Below are positions 38,773 to 50,222 of a stretch of 64,000 nucleotides of DNA, in pieces. A program made the translations under genes and the position numbers. Source of the DNA: Waddliaceae bacterium. GTDB lineage: Bacteria; Chlamydiota; Chlamydiia; Chlamydiales; GCA-2709385. Within the stretch, counting starts at the first letter, position 1, and the number at the start of each line of letters is the position of its first letter. The notes below the pieces were generated by a model, which was given only the letters and a program-made list of their open reading frames with translations, made no database searches and was not told the origin of the DNA. Location of the stretch: contig PAQS01000022.1 of the NCBI GenBank assembly GCA_002709385.1, forward strand, positions 4,292 to 68,291, written 5' to 3'.

Positions 38773-38799
38773 CCTCCAAGAAGAAAATCTTCCTGGAGG
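38773..38799. terminator. Stem-loop terminator between convergent genes
   Basis: A 12-bp stem with one mismatch (CCTCCAAGAAGA with TCTTCCTGGAGG) and a 3-base loop. It stands three bases after the stop of the upstream gene, before the convergent gene that ends at 38840. No clear U-tract. Confidence 0.6.
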
Positions 38800-38839
38800 A
38801 AACAAAAAGGATATTTAACTTAATAAATGTCTCAGAATA

Positions 38840-39907
38840 TTAGTAACTATTCCAAGCCATACCACATAGGTAACCACCATAAATAACTGCAGGAGCTACC
38901 AATAATTTTGCTGTACCACGGCACTTCTCTGTTAAAGTAGCAGGACGCCAAACTGTTGTCTTTTTGATGTTGATATTACGTCCAACACTTGACTGCTGAT
39001 CAACTGCAGGTAACTCTTTACTAGCAAAATCACAGTAAGCTGAGTAAAGAATTCCACTAACAATAACGCTAGTTCCTGTTGTTACAGGAGGAATGCTTTT
39101 AACAACATTCATAAGAGTTTCGCCTTGAGGAACCATAGAAGAAACAGTATCGACTGTACCATTCCATAAAGAACTTACAGTATCTACAGTCAAATCAAAT
39201 CCACCTTCTGCAATCTCACAAACCTTTTCAGCAGCATAAGGAACTACTCTCTGAAGAGAAGAAGCACCCTTTTCACTCAAAACATTATAATCAGCTGCAG
39301 TAGAGATAATACTTTGAGCTGTTTGACTTACATCTTCGCTAGAAATCACACCGTTACTAAGTAAACCACCAACCATAAAGCCTGTACCAAGACCACTCGC
39401 TGTAGCAACTGTTCCCTGCTTAACCATCGCATTCGCTACTTCAGAACCAGCGTATTGCGCACGAGCTGGAAGAGTTTTCACATATACAGACGCTTTACGG
39501 CCATAAGCTGGATTTGTCTCATCATCTATAGTGATCTTACTTCCATCACCTAAAATAACAACAACTTGCTTCTTTCCATTAGGAAGATTATTCGGATTAA
39601 ATGCGTTCACTGCATTTTTCAGATTATTAAATCCAAGAGACCAAGAAAGAGGCTTAGTAAAAGGACGAGCTGTAGCACTTAACACTGATGCTGTAAATCC
39701 AATACCAGCAAGAGTCCAATAAGTAGCTGCTTTCCCAGCTTCCACTGTTCGATTCCAACAACCTTTTACAGATTCTTGCTCTTGATTCAGATCAATTCCA
39801 AAATCTAAAACATCATCACTATTGTCATCTACAAGAAAATCATCCCACTCTTGTAAAAAATCTCGATTTTCTACAGGTAAGTTTCCACCTACAAGCATAT
39901 TACCCAT
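38840..39907 (-). CDS. Candidate inclusion-membrane-type (Inc-like) protein
   Basis: A 355-residue protein without a Sec signal: the first 50 residues are acidic and polar. Hydrophobic segments follow at about 62-82 (YWTLAGIGFTASVLSA), about 160-190 (ATASGLGTGFMVGGLLSNG), about 270-290 (GTSVIVSGILYSAYC) and at the very end (LLVAPAVIYGGYLCGMAW). A short internal repeat occurs: TVDTVSS twice, 13 residues apart, near 240. Paired hydrophobic helices without a Sec signal are typical of chlamydial Inc proteins secreted by type III, but this is shape-based inference. GAGG stands about 11 bases before the ATG. Confidence 0.55.
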   Translation of the reverse strand: MGNMLVGGNLPVENRDFLQEWDDFLVDDNSDDVLDFGIDLNQEQESVKGCWNRTVEAGKAATYWTLAGIGFTASVLSATARPFTKPLSWSLGFNNLKNAVNAFNPNNLPNGKKQVVVILGDGSKITIDDETNPAYGRKASVYVKTLPARAQYAGSEVANAMVKQGTVATASGLGTGFMVGGLLSNGVISSEDVSQTAQSIISTAADYNVLSEKGASSLQRVVPYAAEKVCEIAEGGFDLTVDTVSSLWNGTVDTVSSMVPQGETLMNVVKSIPPVTTGTSVIVSGILYSAYCDFASKELPAVDQQSSVGRNINIKKTTVWRPATLTEKCRGTAKLLVAPAVIYGGYLCGMAWNSY

Positions 39908-40060
39908 TTTTATAACCTCATAAGTTATTATTTTTTGATAATCTATTTCAAATTACCAAAATACTTAATTTAAAACAGACGTATAGTATACAGTATCTTT
40001 AATTTAAGTAAATACATTCTTTACAATATCATTAAACAAAAAAACAGAAAAAGCTTTTAG

Positions 40061-40089
40061 ATTACAAGAAGGTTTATTAATTGTATAAT
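40061..40089 (+). promoter_or_regulatory. Possible promoter for the gene at 40144
   Basis: ATTACA at 40061-40066, 17 bases, and TATAAT at 40084-40089 in an AT-rich gap. The -35 box matches consensus at four of six positions. The start codon is 54 bases beyond the -10 box. Confidence 0.4.
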
Positions 40090-40143
40090 AATGTTAAACA
40101 CCTATATTTTTAATGAATCCTTTATTAATTTGGAGACTAGAAC

Positions 40144-40737
40144 ATGAGTGAAGTGGAAGAAACACAAGAAACGATTATTCGCCGACTAAGCCAAGTTTTT
40201 GCAAAAAAAGGGTGGAATCCTGAAAAAAGGCGCCCTGTTCCACAAATTCCTCTTGAATCTGTTCAAATTAGCATCCCAAGAGCTGAAAATAATGGAGTGT
40301 GGGTGGTTGATATTTTTGCAACCCCTCAGCCTTTATTAGAAAGAGTTTACCAAGTCCCTGAAAACTTTCATTTATTACAGTTTTTATTGGAGTTAGATTG
40401 TTCTGTTAAGCAAGAGTATTTAGAACAATTATTTCTTCTTTTATCTCGAGCCAATAAAATGTTGAGTTTTCCAGGTTTGTTTTATGATGAGATGGATCAG
40501 AAGATTAAGCTAAGGATTTCTACTCCTTTTGCAGCTTCCAAACAAGCTTATCTTAACCTCCCTCCTCTTTTAGGCATGCTAACTGAAGAGCTTGAGAGAT
40601 GGGCTCCTATTATCGCAGATATCGCTACTGGAAATAAGACCCTTGATGATTTAAATCGTGAAGCACAAAAGTGGGCAGCTCAAATGGGACAAAAAATGCA
40701 AACCCGCCAAGAGGCATCTGATAAGATCAGCGAATAA
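40144..40737 (+). CDS. Hypothetical protein (197 aa)
   Basis: The start ATG 40144 follows GGAGACTAGAAC, a good ribosome site. The sequence has no signal or membrane segment. The middle (VYQVPENFHLLQFLLELD, then ANKMLSFPGLFYDE) has the alternating strand and helix style of small chaperone-like or YbjN-like folds, but the match is too loose to name. The C-terminal 40 residues are helical and Gln/Lys-rich. It is convergent with the next gene, with a long inverted repeat between them. Confidence 0.65.
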   Translation: MSEVEETQETIIRRLSQVFAKKGWNPEKRRPVPQIPLESVQISIPRAENNGVWVVDIFATPQPLLERVYQVPENFHLLQFLLELDCSVKQEYLEQLFLLLSRANKMLSFPGLFYDEMDQKIKLRISTPFAASKQAYLNLPPLLGMLTEELERWAPIIADIATGNKTLDDLNREAQKWAAQMGQKMQTRQEASDKISE

Positions 40738-40746
40738 GCATTATTT

Positions 40747-40832
40747 GTTATGATAGCGTCATTATTCCCTCCTAATGATAGGTTAATTCTCTAACTAGCC
40801 TTTCGCTTCGGGAATAATGAAGCTATCATAAC
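40747..40832. repeat. Long inverted repeat between convergent genes
   Basis: Arms 40747-40769 and 40810-40832 match at 22 of 23 positions around a 40-base centre. It ends exactly one base before the stop codon of the minus-strand gene. It may serve as a two-way terminator or be a separate small mobile repeat; its arms are unlike those of the AAACGCGG family. Confidence 0.65.
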
Positions 40833-41495
40833 TCAGTCTTCTTCATTCAAAAAATCTTCAGGAAGAGAGTTAAAAGCCTTCCCTGTGATCTTTTCTTTTA
40901 TATCTTCGAAGTATTTTTTTTCTTCTTTCCCTGTTTCAGGAGAATATTCATTGATGTATTTGAGTAAACAGTCGATGGGAATTCTTCCTAAAATAGCCCC
41001 TAGTTTCCCTGACTCGAATCCTATTACTAGGTGATCTAAATCCAATTCAGGACGCATTGCCATTCCCATAACGATCAAAGGATTTGGCTCATAGTCAAGC
41101 AAAGGTTGCACAAGTTTCAAAGTAAGATTCTTCAATATTTCAAGTTCTTCGCTATTGACCTCACCTAAAGGCGAGCTTTCATCGTTTTCTGCTTTGATAG
41201 GCCTTAGTTTCGCCTCGAATGCATTGTTATTGAGAAGATGAAAAGTATACATTGCTGTAAGATCAATTTTCTGAAGCTGCTTTACAATTTCATCCTCTTC
41301 TTCCGATTGATCAACTTCATCAAGTAAAATTTGCGTGATATCCATGATTTTTCTAAGCGATAAAGAAGAAATCGACGAAGACTCTTGAAAACAAAAAAAA
41401 CTCCCATTGTATAAATTAAAATAGGTTTCGATATCTTTTTGTAAATCTTTATCAATTTGATCAAAGGATACTTCTTCTTTATGGTCGATACGCAT
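40833..41495 (-). CDS. Hypothetical protein, paralogue of 41928-42602
   Basis: A 220-residue acidic protein from ATG 41495, chosen for GAGGAA about eight bases upstream. It shares clear sequence with the gene at 41928-42602: DLTAMYTFHLLNNNAFEAKLRPI against DVTAMYVFHLLNRNEWTAGLRPI, then PLGEVNSEEL and PLGELSSEDF, and LVIGFESGKLGAILGR and LILGFELGELGPCLGR. No known family comes to mind. There is no signal peptide. Duplication in place with repeats between suggests a lineage-specific expanded family. Confidence 0.7.
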   Translation of the reverse strand: MRIDHKEEVSFDQIDKDLQKDIETYFNLYNGSFFCFQESSSISSLSLRKIMDITQILLDEVDQSEEEDEIVKQLQKIDLTAMYTFHLLNNNAFEAKLRPIKAENDESSPLGEVNSEELEILKNLTLKLVQPLLDYEPNPLIVMGMAMRPELDLDHLVIGFESGKLGAILGRIPIDCLLKYINEYSPETGKEEKKYFEDIKEKITGKAFNSLPEDFLNEED

Positions 41496-41653
41496 AACTT
41501 TTCCTCGCGTTTTGTAAATACGAAAACACACCGTATAGCAAGACTATAAAATTGATTACAATGAATATCCACAGGGCATTAAATGAGGGTGAGGTTTAGA
41601 GTATCTTCATTCGCTCATATAATTTTTTGCAAACATCTCGAGGTGTAGAAATT

Positions 41654-41816
41654 TCTCCGCGTCGTAGCCTCTTTGACTCGCCGCGTTTAAATGGTATGTT
41701 GTAGATTCGTCATTATTAGGACTTAAGAGGTCTAATAGAGATCTCAACTCAAATAAGGATAAGTCGTAGAAAAAAATCAGTAAACGCGGCGAGGCAACGA
41801 AGCTATGACGCGACGA
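41654..41816. repeat. MITE-like inverted-repeat element, copy D
   Basis: Left arm 41654-41689 ends CTCGCCGCGTTTA; right arm 41781-41816 begins TAAACGCGGCGAGGCAACG. Thirty of 36 positions pair. The ~90-base centre holds no gene. It sits in a 432-base gap between the two paralogous genes; the remainder of that gap shows nothing I can name. Confidence 0.72.
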
Positions 41817-41927
41817 AAACACAAGAAGGTGTACCCTACCTCAAGACGCTTATAAAAATAGTGAAGCAGGTATAAATTGTTCAAGTTGGACAATTTCCAA
41901 AATTCGTAAACATCTTTCAAACTTGTT

Positions 41928-42602
41928 TTACTTTATCCTGGAACATCCGAAATTCTTATCTAAAATACCTTCTCTTAACTTTTCTATATTTTCTCTTGTA
42001 AAACTTTTAAACTGAGGATATCTTTCCATATACATCAACAAGCAGTTCAAAGTTGCTCTCCCTAAACAAGGACCTAACTCTCCCAATTCAAACCCTAATA
42101 TTAAATGCTCAAAAACTGACTCGTTTATTCCAACAATGGTATTAAGACTTGGTTCATAAGCACAAAGTGGATGAACTAAACGAATAGTGAGATCTTGTAA
42201 ACATTTAAAATCTTCAGATGAAAGCTCTCCTAAAGGATAAACAGGTTCATCAATACTGCTATCCATATCAGTAAATTCTCCAATAGGTCTTAAACCTGCT
42301 GTCCATTCGTTTCTATTCAGAAGATGAAAAACGTACATTGCTGTAACATCTATTTCAGAAAGTAATTTTGCAATTCCTTTTTTATTTTCATTTTTATTTC
42401 TTTCATCTAAATCATCTAGCAGTTCTTTAGTAAAATAAATGAGTGTTTTTAATGGTAAGTTTGAAGAAGGAGAATTGTCATTTTTAAATTTAAATATACT
42501 ATTATCATACAGCTCATAATAAGCCCTCACATCACCTTCATAAAACCAATCAATGCTTCCATAAGAAGTGGTTTCATTGGAATAGATTTCTTGACCTTGC
42601 AT
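41928..42602 (-). CDS. Hypothetical protein, paralogue of 40833-41495
   Basis: A 224-residue acidic protein, paralogous to the gene downstream (see shared blocks TAMY.FHLLN, LRPI, PLGE, LGFE.G.LG). The two are collinear over their whole length, this one having a slightly longer N-terminus (MQGQEIYSNETTSYGS). GAGAGAGA lies upstream of the ATG as a weak ribosome site. Function unknown. Confidence 0.7.
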   Translation of the reverse strand: MQGQEIYSNETTSYGSIDWFYEGDVRAYYELYDNSIFKFKNDNSPSSNLPLKTLIYFTKELLDDLDERNKNENKKGIAKLLSEIDVTAMYVFHLLNRNEWTAGLRPIGEFTDMDSSIDEPVYPLGELSSEDFKCLQDLTIRLVHPLCAYEPSLNTIVGINESVFEHLILGFELGELGPCLGRATLNCLLMYMERYPQFKSFTRENIEKLREGILDKNFGCSRIK

Positions 42603-42675
42603 AATTTTTCTCTCTCTAAAAACAATTAAATGTCCGATATAGCAAATAAATTGAATTCAATACAATGAAAGAAAC

Positions 42676-43761
42676 TTAAGATAAGCGTAAAAATAGATGT
42701 TCTAAACACTGAGCAGTAGGCATGGATCGTTGAATACCTTGACGAACCTCATCTACATAAGAAAACACCTTTTCTAAAGGCACGGAAGGACGATTTAAGA
42801 GACTTCGCAATTTTTCTTTTTTATCACGGTGAAAAAGTAAGTTCTCTGATCCATTAGAAGACAGTAAAAGAAGGTCTCTATGCCATGCAATGACATCTTG
42901 TAAAACACCTTCCAACTCTTCTAATTGATAGCGTGTAAGAGCGCCTTCTAATTCACGGTCAAGTACTTGTTTTTGTACTGCAGAAACCTGTTCGCCGTAT
43001 CCAGCATATAATTCTTCACTTAGTTGCTCAGATAAAGCTTTTTTGTCCTTATCCAGTAAATCGGCAATTTCTTTGCAGCTATGGTGAAGTTTTCCGTAAG
43101 GCATTGTTCCGGAAGCTTCTAAGATTTCAAGTAAGATTTTTCGCTTAGGATCTTCCCCTCTTTCTAAAAGACGTAAAGCCCGGGCTGGGGCTCCTCTAGA
43201 AAGAGCTGCTATTTCAGCTGCATTTACTTGCTCTAAACCTTTTTCACGAACTAACCAATCACTGATGCTTGGTTCGGGTACAGGTAAGAAGTGGATTGTC
43301 CGACAACGAGAACGAATTGTAGGAAGTAGTGCTTCAGGGTGATCACTAATTAGAATGATAATTGTGTCTTCTGCAGGCTCTTCAAAGGTTTTTAATAGAG
43401 CGTTTGCTCCAAAAGACACCATGCGATCCGCTGCATCGATAATGAATACTTTCCATTTTGCCTCATAAGGTCGGAGATAAACCTCTTCGCTAAATTGACG
43501 CATGGATTGAATACTGTGGAGCCCTAATTTTCCTTCTGGACGATATACTCTAAAATCAGGGTGATTACCCGCTTCGATTCTTTGAGCTACTCGCTCAAAG
43601 TTTTCTCCACCGGAGATCAATTTTTGCCCTAAAAGCATAGCAAAATGGAATTTTCCCACTCCTTCCGGACCAGAAAAAAGTAATGAATTTGCTACTGCAT
43701 TTTTATCGATTATCGTATCGATGTAACGAAGAACGTCCTCATTCCCGATCAAGTTCTGCAT
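42676..43761 (-). CDS. holB: DNA polymerase III delta-prime subunit
   Basis: A 361-residue clamp-loader subunit. It has a Walker-A-like FSGPEGVGKFHFA near 28-40 (GxxGVGK), VFIIDAADRM as Walker B, and NALLKTFEEPAEDTIIILIS followed by LPTIRSRCRTIHF, the SRC motif characteristic of clamp loaders. The zinc-binding Cys cluster seen in E. coli delta-prime is not evident. It overlaps tmk by 13 bases. The block dciA-like, gyrB, gyrA, tmk, holB matches Chlamydia gene order. Confidence 0.9.
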   Translation of the reverse strand: MQNLIGNEDVLRYIDTIIDKNAVANSLLFSGPEGVGKFHFAMLLGQKLISGGENFERVAQRIEAGNHPDFRVYRPEGKLGLHSIQSMRQFSEEVYLRPYEAKWKVFIIDAADRMVSFGANALLKTFEEPAEDTIIILISDHPEALLPTIRSRCRTIHFLPVPEPSISDWLVREKGLEQVNAAEIAALSRGAPARALRLLERGEDPKRKILLEILEASGTMPYGKLHHSCKEIADLLDKDKKALSEQLSEELYAGYGEQVSAVQKQVLDRELEGALTRYQLEELEGVLQDVIAWHRDLLLLSSNGSENLLFHRDKKEKLRSLLNRPSVPLEKVFSYVDEVRQGIQRSMPTAQCLEHLFLRLS

Positions 43762-44390
43762 AAGCCAAAACGATCCTCAAGAGTTTTACAAGTTTCCTGA
43801 AGGATGGCATCCGGGCTTTGAAGAGCATCAATAACAACAATGCGTTCAAGGTGACGTTGGCTAAGACGTAAAAAACCTTCTCTCACTTGATCATGAAAAG
43901 CTAAAGCTTCGCTTTCTAAGAGATCTTTTTTATCGCCATTTATAGCTTTACGCGCAAAGCCCTCACGAGGGTCTAGATCTAAGTAAAAACTCAATTTAGG
44001 CTGAGTATCATCACACACTAGGTCGCAAAGTTGCTCAACCTTTTCAAGGCCAAGCCCCCTAGCAACACCTTGATAAGCGATACTAGAATCTGAGAAACGA
44101 TCACAAAGGACAATCTGACCAGCTTCTAGAGCCGGCCGGATTGTCTCTTCAATATGTTGTGCTCTGTCTGATAAAAACAGTAATAACTCAGAAAGATCTG
44201 AAATACGTAAATTTTCATCTCTATGGAGTAGGAGATCACGTATCTGATCTCCTAATGGTGTTCCACCTGGTTCTCGCGTGACCAAGACTTCTCTACCGCT
44301 TTTACGCAATACTTCTGCTAATTTAGAGATAAGAGTGGTTTTTCCAGCTCCTTCTCCTCCTTCAAAGCTAATAAAGATTCCCTTATTCAT
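43749..44390 (-). CDS. tmk: Thymidylate kinase
   Basis: A 213-residue dTMP kinase. P-loop FEGGEGAGKTT (about 9-19), TREPGGTPLGDQIRDLLL with the conserved DR-type TREPGGT, LCDRFSDSSIAYQG with the DRxxxSSxAYQG motif, and a lid region DPREGFARK. It converts dTMP to dTDP. Its ATG overlaps the gyrA stop (TAATG), and its end overlaps holB, so the three are one transcription unit. Confidence 0.96.
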   Translation of the reverse strand: MNKGIFISFEGGEGAGKTTLISKLAEVLRKSGREVLVTREPGGTPLGDQIRDLLLHRDENLRISDLSELLLFLSDRAQHIEETIRPALEAGQIVLCDRFSDSSIAYQGVARGLGLEKVEQLCDLVCDDTQPKLSFYLDLDPREGFARKAINGDKKDLLESEALAFHDQVREGFLRLSQRHLERIVVIDALQSPDAILQETCKTLEDRFGLCRT

Positions 44391-46906
44391 TACGACTGCT
44401 CAGTATCACCACTTGCTGTTTCAGAAGAAGCTTCTTCATCTAAAGACTCTTCTTCATCACTTTCTGCACCCTCAAGTTTTTGAATACAAACAAGAGTATC
44501 CCCATCAGCTAAACGAACCAAGTTAACTCCTTGTGTCGCTCTACCCATCACACGTAGATCTTTCATGTTGATACGTACAGTTTGTCCTCCTGCACTCATC
44601 ATCAACATACCATCATCATCCGTTACAGAAAGTGCACCAATGACTCGGCCATTACGCTCATTCACAATAATAGAACGTACACCAACACCACCGCGGTTTG
44701 TTTGTCGGAAATCTTCCACATGAGAGCGCTTACCAAAGCCATTTTCACAAACAACTAAGATACTTTCTTCACCTTTTACGATTTCACAACCAACAACATA
44801 CTCATCATCACCACGCAATGTCACCCCTTTAACCCCGCGGGCAACACGACCCATTGGACGGACATTAGACTGGTCAAAGCGCACAGCCATACCATTGCTA
44901 GTAAACAACATGATTTGCTCATTTTCAGAGACCAGACGAGTAGCCATTACTTCATCGCCTTCATCAATATTTAGAGCAAAAACACCCTTGCGACGAGGAC
45001 GACTAAAAGCTGAAAGATCCGTCTTTTTCACCACACCATTCTTCGTTGCAGTAAGAATAAACGCTTCTTCCTCGAAACTCTTCACACGGAGAACGGTCGC
45101 AATCTTTTCATCAGCCTGAATATCTTCCAAGAAATGTACGATCGGTTTTCCTTTAGAGCGACGACCTGTCTCAGGTAATTGCCATACTTTTAACCAATAG
45201 CAACGTCCCAAGCTGGTAAATACAAGCAGGTTATCATGCGTCGAAGCAACATACAGATCTTTTACCATATCTGAATCTTTCTTCATCTGCATACCCGCTA
45301 CACCAGAGCCACCACGACGCTGCTCACGGAATGTATCTGCAGGCATACGCTTGATATAATCATCAGTGCTTACAGTGATGATCACAGGCTCATCAGCGAT
45401 GAGATCTTCCATATTCATCTCGCCTTCCGCCGCCACGATCTCTGTGCGCCGTCCAGGCTTGAAGTTTTTCATAACACCTTCTAGCTCTTCCTGGATGATT
45501 CCACGAACCATGCCTTCATCAGCTAAAACAGCCTTGTAGTACTTGATGCGCTCACAAAGCTTTTGGTATTCATCTTCAATCTTTTCGCGTTCAAGGCCTG
45601 TAAGCTGATAGAGACGTAAATCTAAAACAGCATTTGCTTGTCGCTCTGTAAAAGAAAAACGATCCATTAACTCTGTGCGAGCGATATCACGATTGTCACT
45701 AGAACGAATCAACTTCACGACTTCGTCCATATTATCAATCGCCTTAAGATACCCCTCAAGAACGTGAGCTCGTGCTTCCGCTTTGTTTAACTCAAAGCGT
45801 GTACGACGACGAACCACATCGATACGGTGATCAATCCAAGCAGCCAACATTTGCTTCACATTCATCACGCGAGGCAGCCCTTTATCAAGAGCTAACATGT
45901 TGCAACCAAATGTTACTTGCAAATCACTGAACTTATAGAGCTGATTAATGACAACATCAGGCACCTCGTTGCGCTTCAGCTCCACAACGATACGTAAACC
46001 ATCTTTGTCTGATTCATCTCTTAAGTCAGAAATACCTGTAATTTGCTTAGCATTGATCAAACCAGCGATATGCTCGATCAAACGAGACTTATTCACCGCA
46101 TAAGGAATTTCATGTATCACCAAGCGACTGCGGTCTCCAGGACCTTCCATTTCCTGAACTTCTAACTTTGCACGCAAAGTTAATTTTCCACGGCCTGTAT
46201 GAAATGCCTCATGAATACCACGATAACCACAAATTACCCCACCAGTAGGGAAATCTGGACCTGGCATCACTTTCATGATGTCATCAACTGTTGTTGCAGG
46301 ATTCTGTAAAAGCATCATCGTCGCATTTCCGACCTCATGCAAGTTATGAGGAGGAATGTTCGTAGCCATACCGACAGCAATACCAGAAGATCCGTTGCAA
46401 AGTAGTTGAGGAAACTTCGCAGGGAAAACAGTAGGCTCCATGCGTGTTTCATCATAGTTTGGAACCAAATCTACTGTTTCTTTTTCTATATCTTCCATCA
46501 AATGCACAGAAGCATGAGTCATACGCGCTTCCGTATATCTCATCGCCGCAGCTGAGTCACCATCGATAGAACCGAAGTTTCCTTGTCCATTTATCAAAGG
46601 ATAACGCATCGCCCAATCCTGAGCCAAACGAACCAACGTCGGATAAATGACCCCTTCACCATGAGGGTGAAAATCTCCCGACGTATCCCCGCATATCTTC
46701 GCACATTTTCTGTGCTTAGCATTAGGCCCAAGGTTCAACTGACGCATCGCATAGAGGATGCGGCGCTGGGACGGTTTCAAACCATCTCGAACATCGGGAA
46801 GAGCACGCGAAATGATGACTGACATAGAATAACGAAGGTAGCTTTCCTTCATTTCGTCTTCTACATTGCGTGTAACAATATGCTCGTTCTCTGTATACGA
46901 CACCAT
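44390..46906 (-). CDS. gyrA: DNA gyrase subunit A
   Basis: An 838-residue GyrA. The catalytic Tyr124 is in AMRYTEARM; the winged-helix region and QRDR show FHPHGEGVIYPTLVR; six beta-pinwheel blades follow, with the GyrA box as RRGGSGVAGM. The end is acidic. At the positions equal to E. coli Ser83 and Asp87 this protein has Gly85 and Pro89, not the quinolone-contacting Ser and acidic residue. The gene lies 13 bases after gyrB with AGAGGAG as ribosome site. It cuts and passes DNA to introduce negative supercoils. Confidence 0.97.
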   Translation of the reverse strand: MVSYTENEHIVTRNVEDEMKESYLRYSMSVIISRALPDVRDGLKPSQRRILYAMRQLNLGPNAKHRKCAKICGDTSGDFHPHGEGVIYPTLVRLAQDWAMRYPLINGQGNFGSIDGDSAAAMRYTEARMTHASVHLMEDIEKETVDLVPNYDETRMEPTVFPAKFPQLLCNGSSGIAVGMATNIPPHNLHEVGNATMMLLQNPATTVDDIMKVMPGPDFPTGGVICGYRGIHEAFHTGRGKLTLRAKLEVQEMEGPGDRSRLVIHEIPYAVNKSRLIEHIAGLINAKQITGISDLRDESDKDGLRIVVELKRNEVPDVVINQLYKFSDLQVTFGCNMLALDKGLPRVMNVKQMLAAWIDHRIDVVRRRTRFELNKAEARAHVLEGYLKAIDNMDEVVKLIRSSDNRDIARTELMDRFSFTERQANAVLDLRLYQLTGLEREKIEDEYQKLCERIKYYKAVLADEGMVRGIIQEELEGVMKNFKPGRRTEIVAAEGEMNMEDLIADEPVIITVSTDDYIKRMPADTFREQRRGGSGVAGMQMKKDSDMVKDLYVASTHDNLLVFTSLGRCYWLKVWQLPETGRRSKGKPIVHFLEDIQADEKIATVLRVKSFEEEAFILTATKNGVVKKTDLSAFSRPRRKGVFALNIDEGDEVMATRLVSENEQIMLFTSNGMAVRFDQSNVRPMGRVARGVKGVTLRGDDEYVVGCEIVKGEESILVVCENGFGKRSHVEDFRQTNRGGVGVRSIIVNERNGRVIGALSVTDDDGMLMMSAGGQTVRINMKDLRVMGRATQGVNLVRLADGDTLVCIQKLEGAESDEEESLDEEASSETASGDTEQS

Positions 46907-46919
46907 CCAGGAGTCTCCT

Positions 46920-49439
<2,520 letters not shown>

Positions 49440-49464
49440 CTACCTAAATAAATACCCAAATAAA

Positions 49465-49809
49465 TTACCCCATGCGGAAAGAAATATTCCGAATTTCAAC
49501 CTTCGGAAACTTGGAGCGCAATCGATGCAAAATACGTGGCTTGTCTCGTTGAGTTAAAAGACTATATAAAGTGGAATTTTTGACCCGCACCGTCAATATA
49601 CCATCCACAAAAGATAATGCCTGAGTCATAGAAGCCAACGGAGAACCAATGATTTCTGGCCATGCAGCCAAAATAACATCTGGACGATCTTTATGATGGC
49701 GGGCGATCCCTTGAAGAACAAGGGGAAGTACCTCAGTCAAATGATGTGAAGTAAGATCAACTCCATCATAATTGCGAGGCGTACGTCCGCGTCCAGTTTT
49801 TTGTCTCAT
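49465..49809 (-). CDS. DUF721 / DciA-like protein
   Basis: The 114-residue protein from ATG 49809 (preceded by GGGGGTTAC) has the DUF721 core: AAWPEIIGSPLASMTQALSF, then DGILTVRVKNSTLYSLLTQRD and LRSKFPKVEIRNISFRMG. DciA proteins help load the replicative helicase. The gene upstream of gyrB in Chlamydia belongs to the same family. The frame is open for 13 more codons upstream without support. Confidence 0.82.
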   Translation of the reverse strand: MRQKTGRGRTPRNYDGVDLTSHHLTEVLPLVLQGIARHHKDRPDVILAAWPEIIGSPLASMTQALSFVDGILTVRVKNSTLYSLLTQRDKPRILHRLRSKFPKVEIRNISFRMG

Positions 49810-49888
49810 GTAACCCCCGTTAGAATAGCTCCCATTATAGAGGAGCATTGAACTCAGATCAAGAAAATTGCGCTTTTATAAATAAAGA

Positions 49889-50188
49889 CTATAAACCCAA
49901 TAAAAAACGTTTACTTTCTTTATCCATCAATTCCGCTAAGCAAAAATCCCGCTCAGTTACTCCTCCGGCATCATGAGTCGATAAACGCACCTCAACTCGA
50001 TTGTATACATTGAACCACTCTGGATGGTGATTCATCTTCTCCGCATGCAAAGCAATTGCGGACATAAAACTAAAAGCATCTATAAAAGAGGAAAAACTAA
50101 AAGTTTTTTGTATCCCATCATCCTCAAACATCCAGCCATTCAAACGTTCTAAATGTTTTTCTATATCACCAGAAACATACTTACTCAT
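49889..50188 (-). CDS. phhB: Pterin-4a-carbinolamine dehydratase
   Basis: A 99-residue protein with the family motif [34 protein letters not shown], given here as parts: EKMNHHPEW (catalytic His pair) and [13 protein letters not shown]. It dehydrates 4a-hydroxytetrahydropterin in the recycling of tetrahydrobiopterin-like cofactors. No aromatic amino acid hydroxylase is in the window. Two ATGs are adjacent; the second, 50188, gives seven bases after GGAGG and is preferred. Confidence 0.92.
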   Translation of the reverse strand: MSKYVSGDIEKHLERLNGWMFEDDGIQKTFSFSSFIDAFSFMSAIALHAEKMNHHPEWFNVYNRVEVRLSTHDAGGVTERDFCLAELMDKESKRFLLGL

Positions 50189-50222
50189 CATCTCCCCTCC
50201 TTATAAACAGATAAAAATTATT

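Noticed and set aside
41607-41822. Minus-strand 71-codon frame
   Set aside because: It lies inside inverted-repeat copy D and reflects repeat composition.
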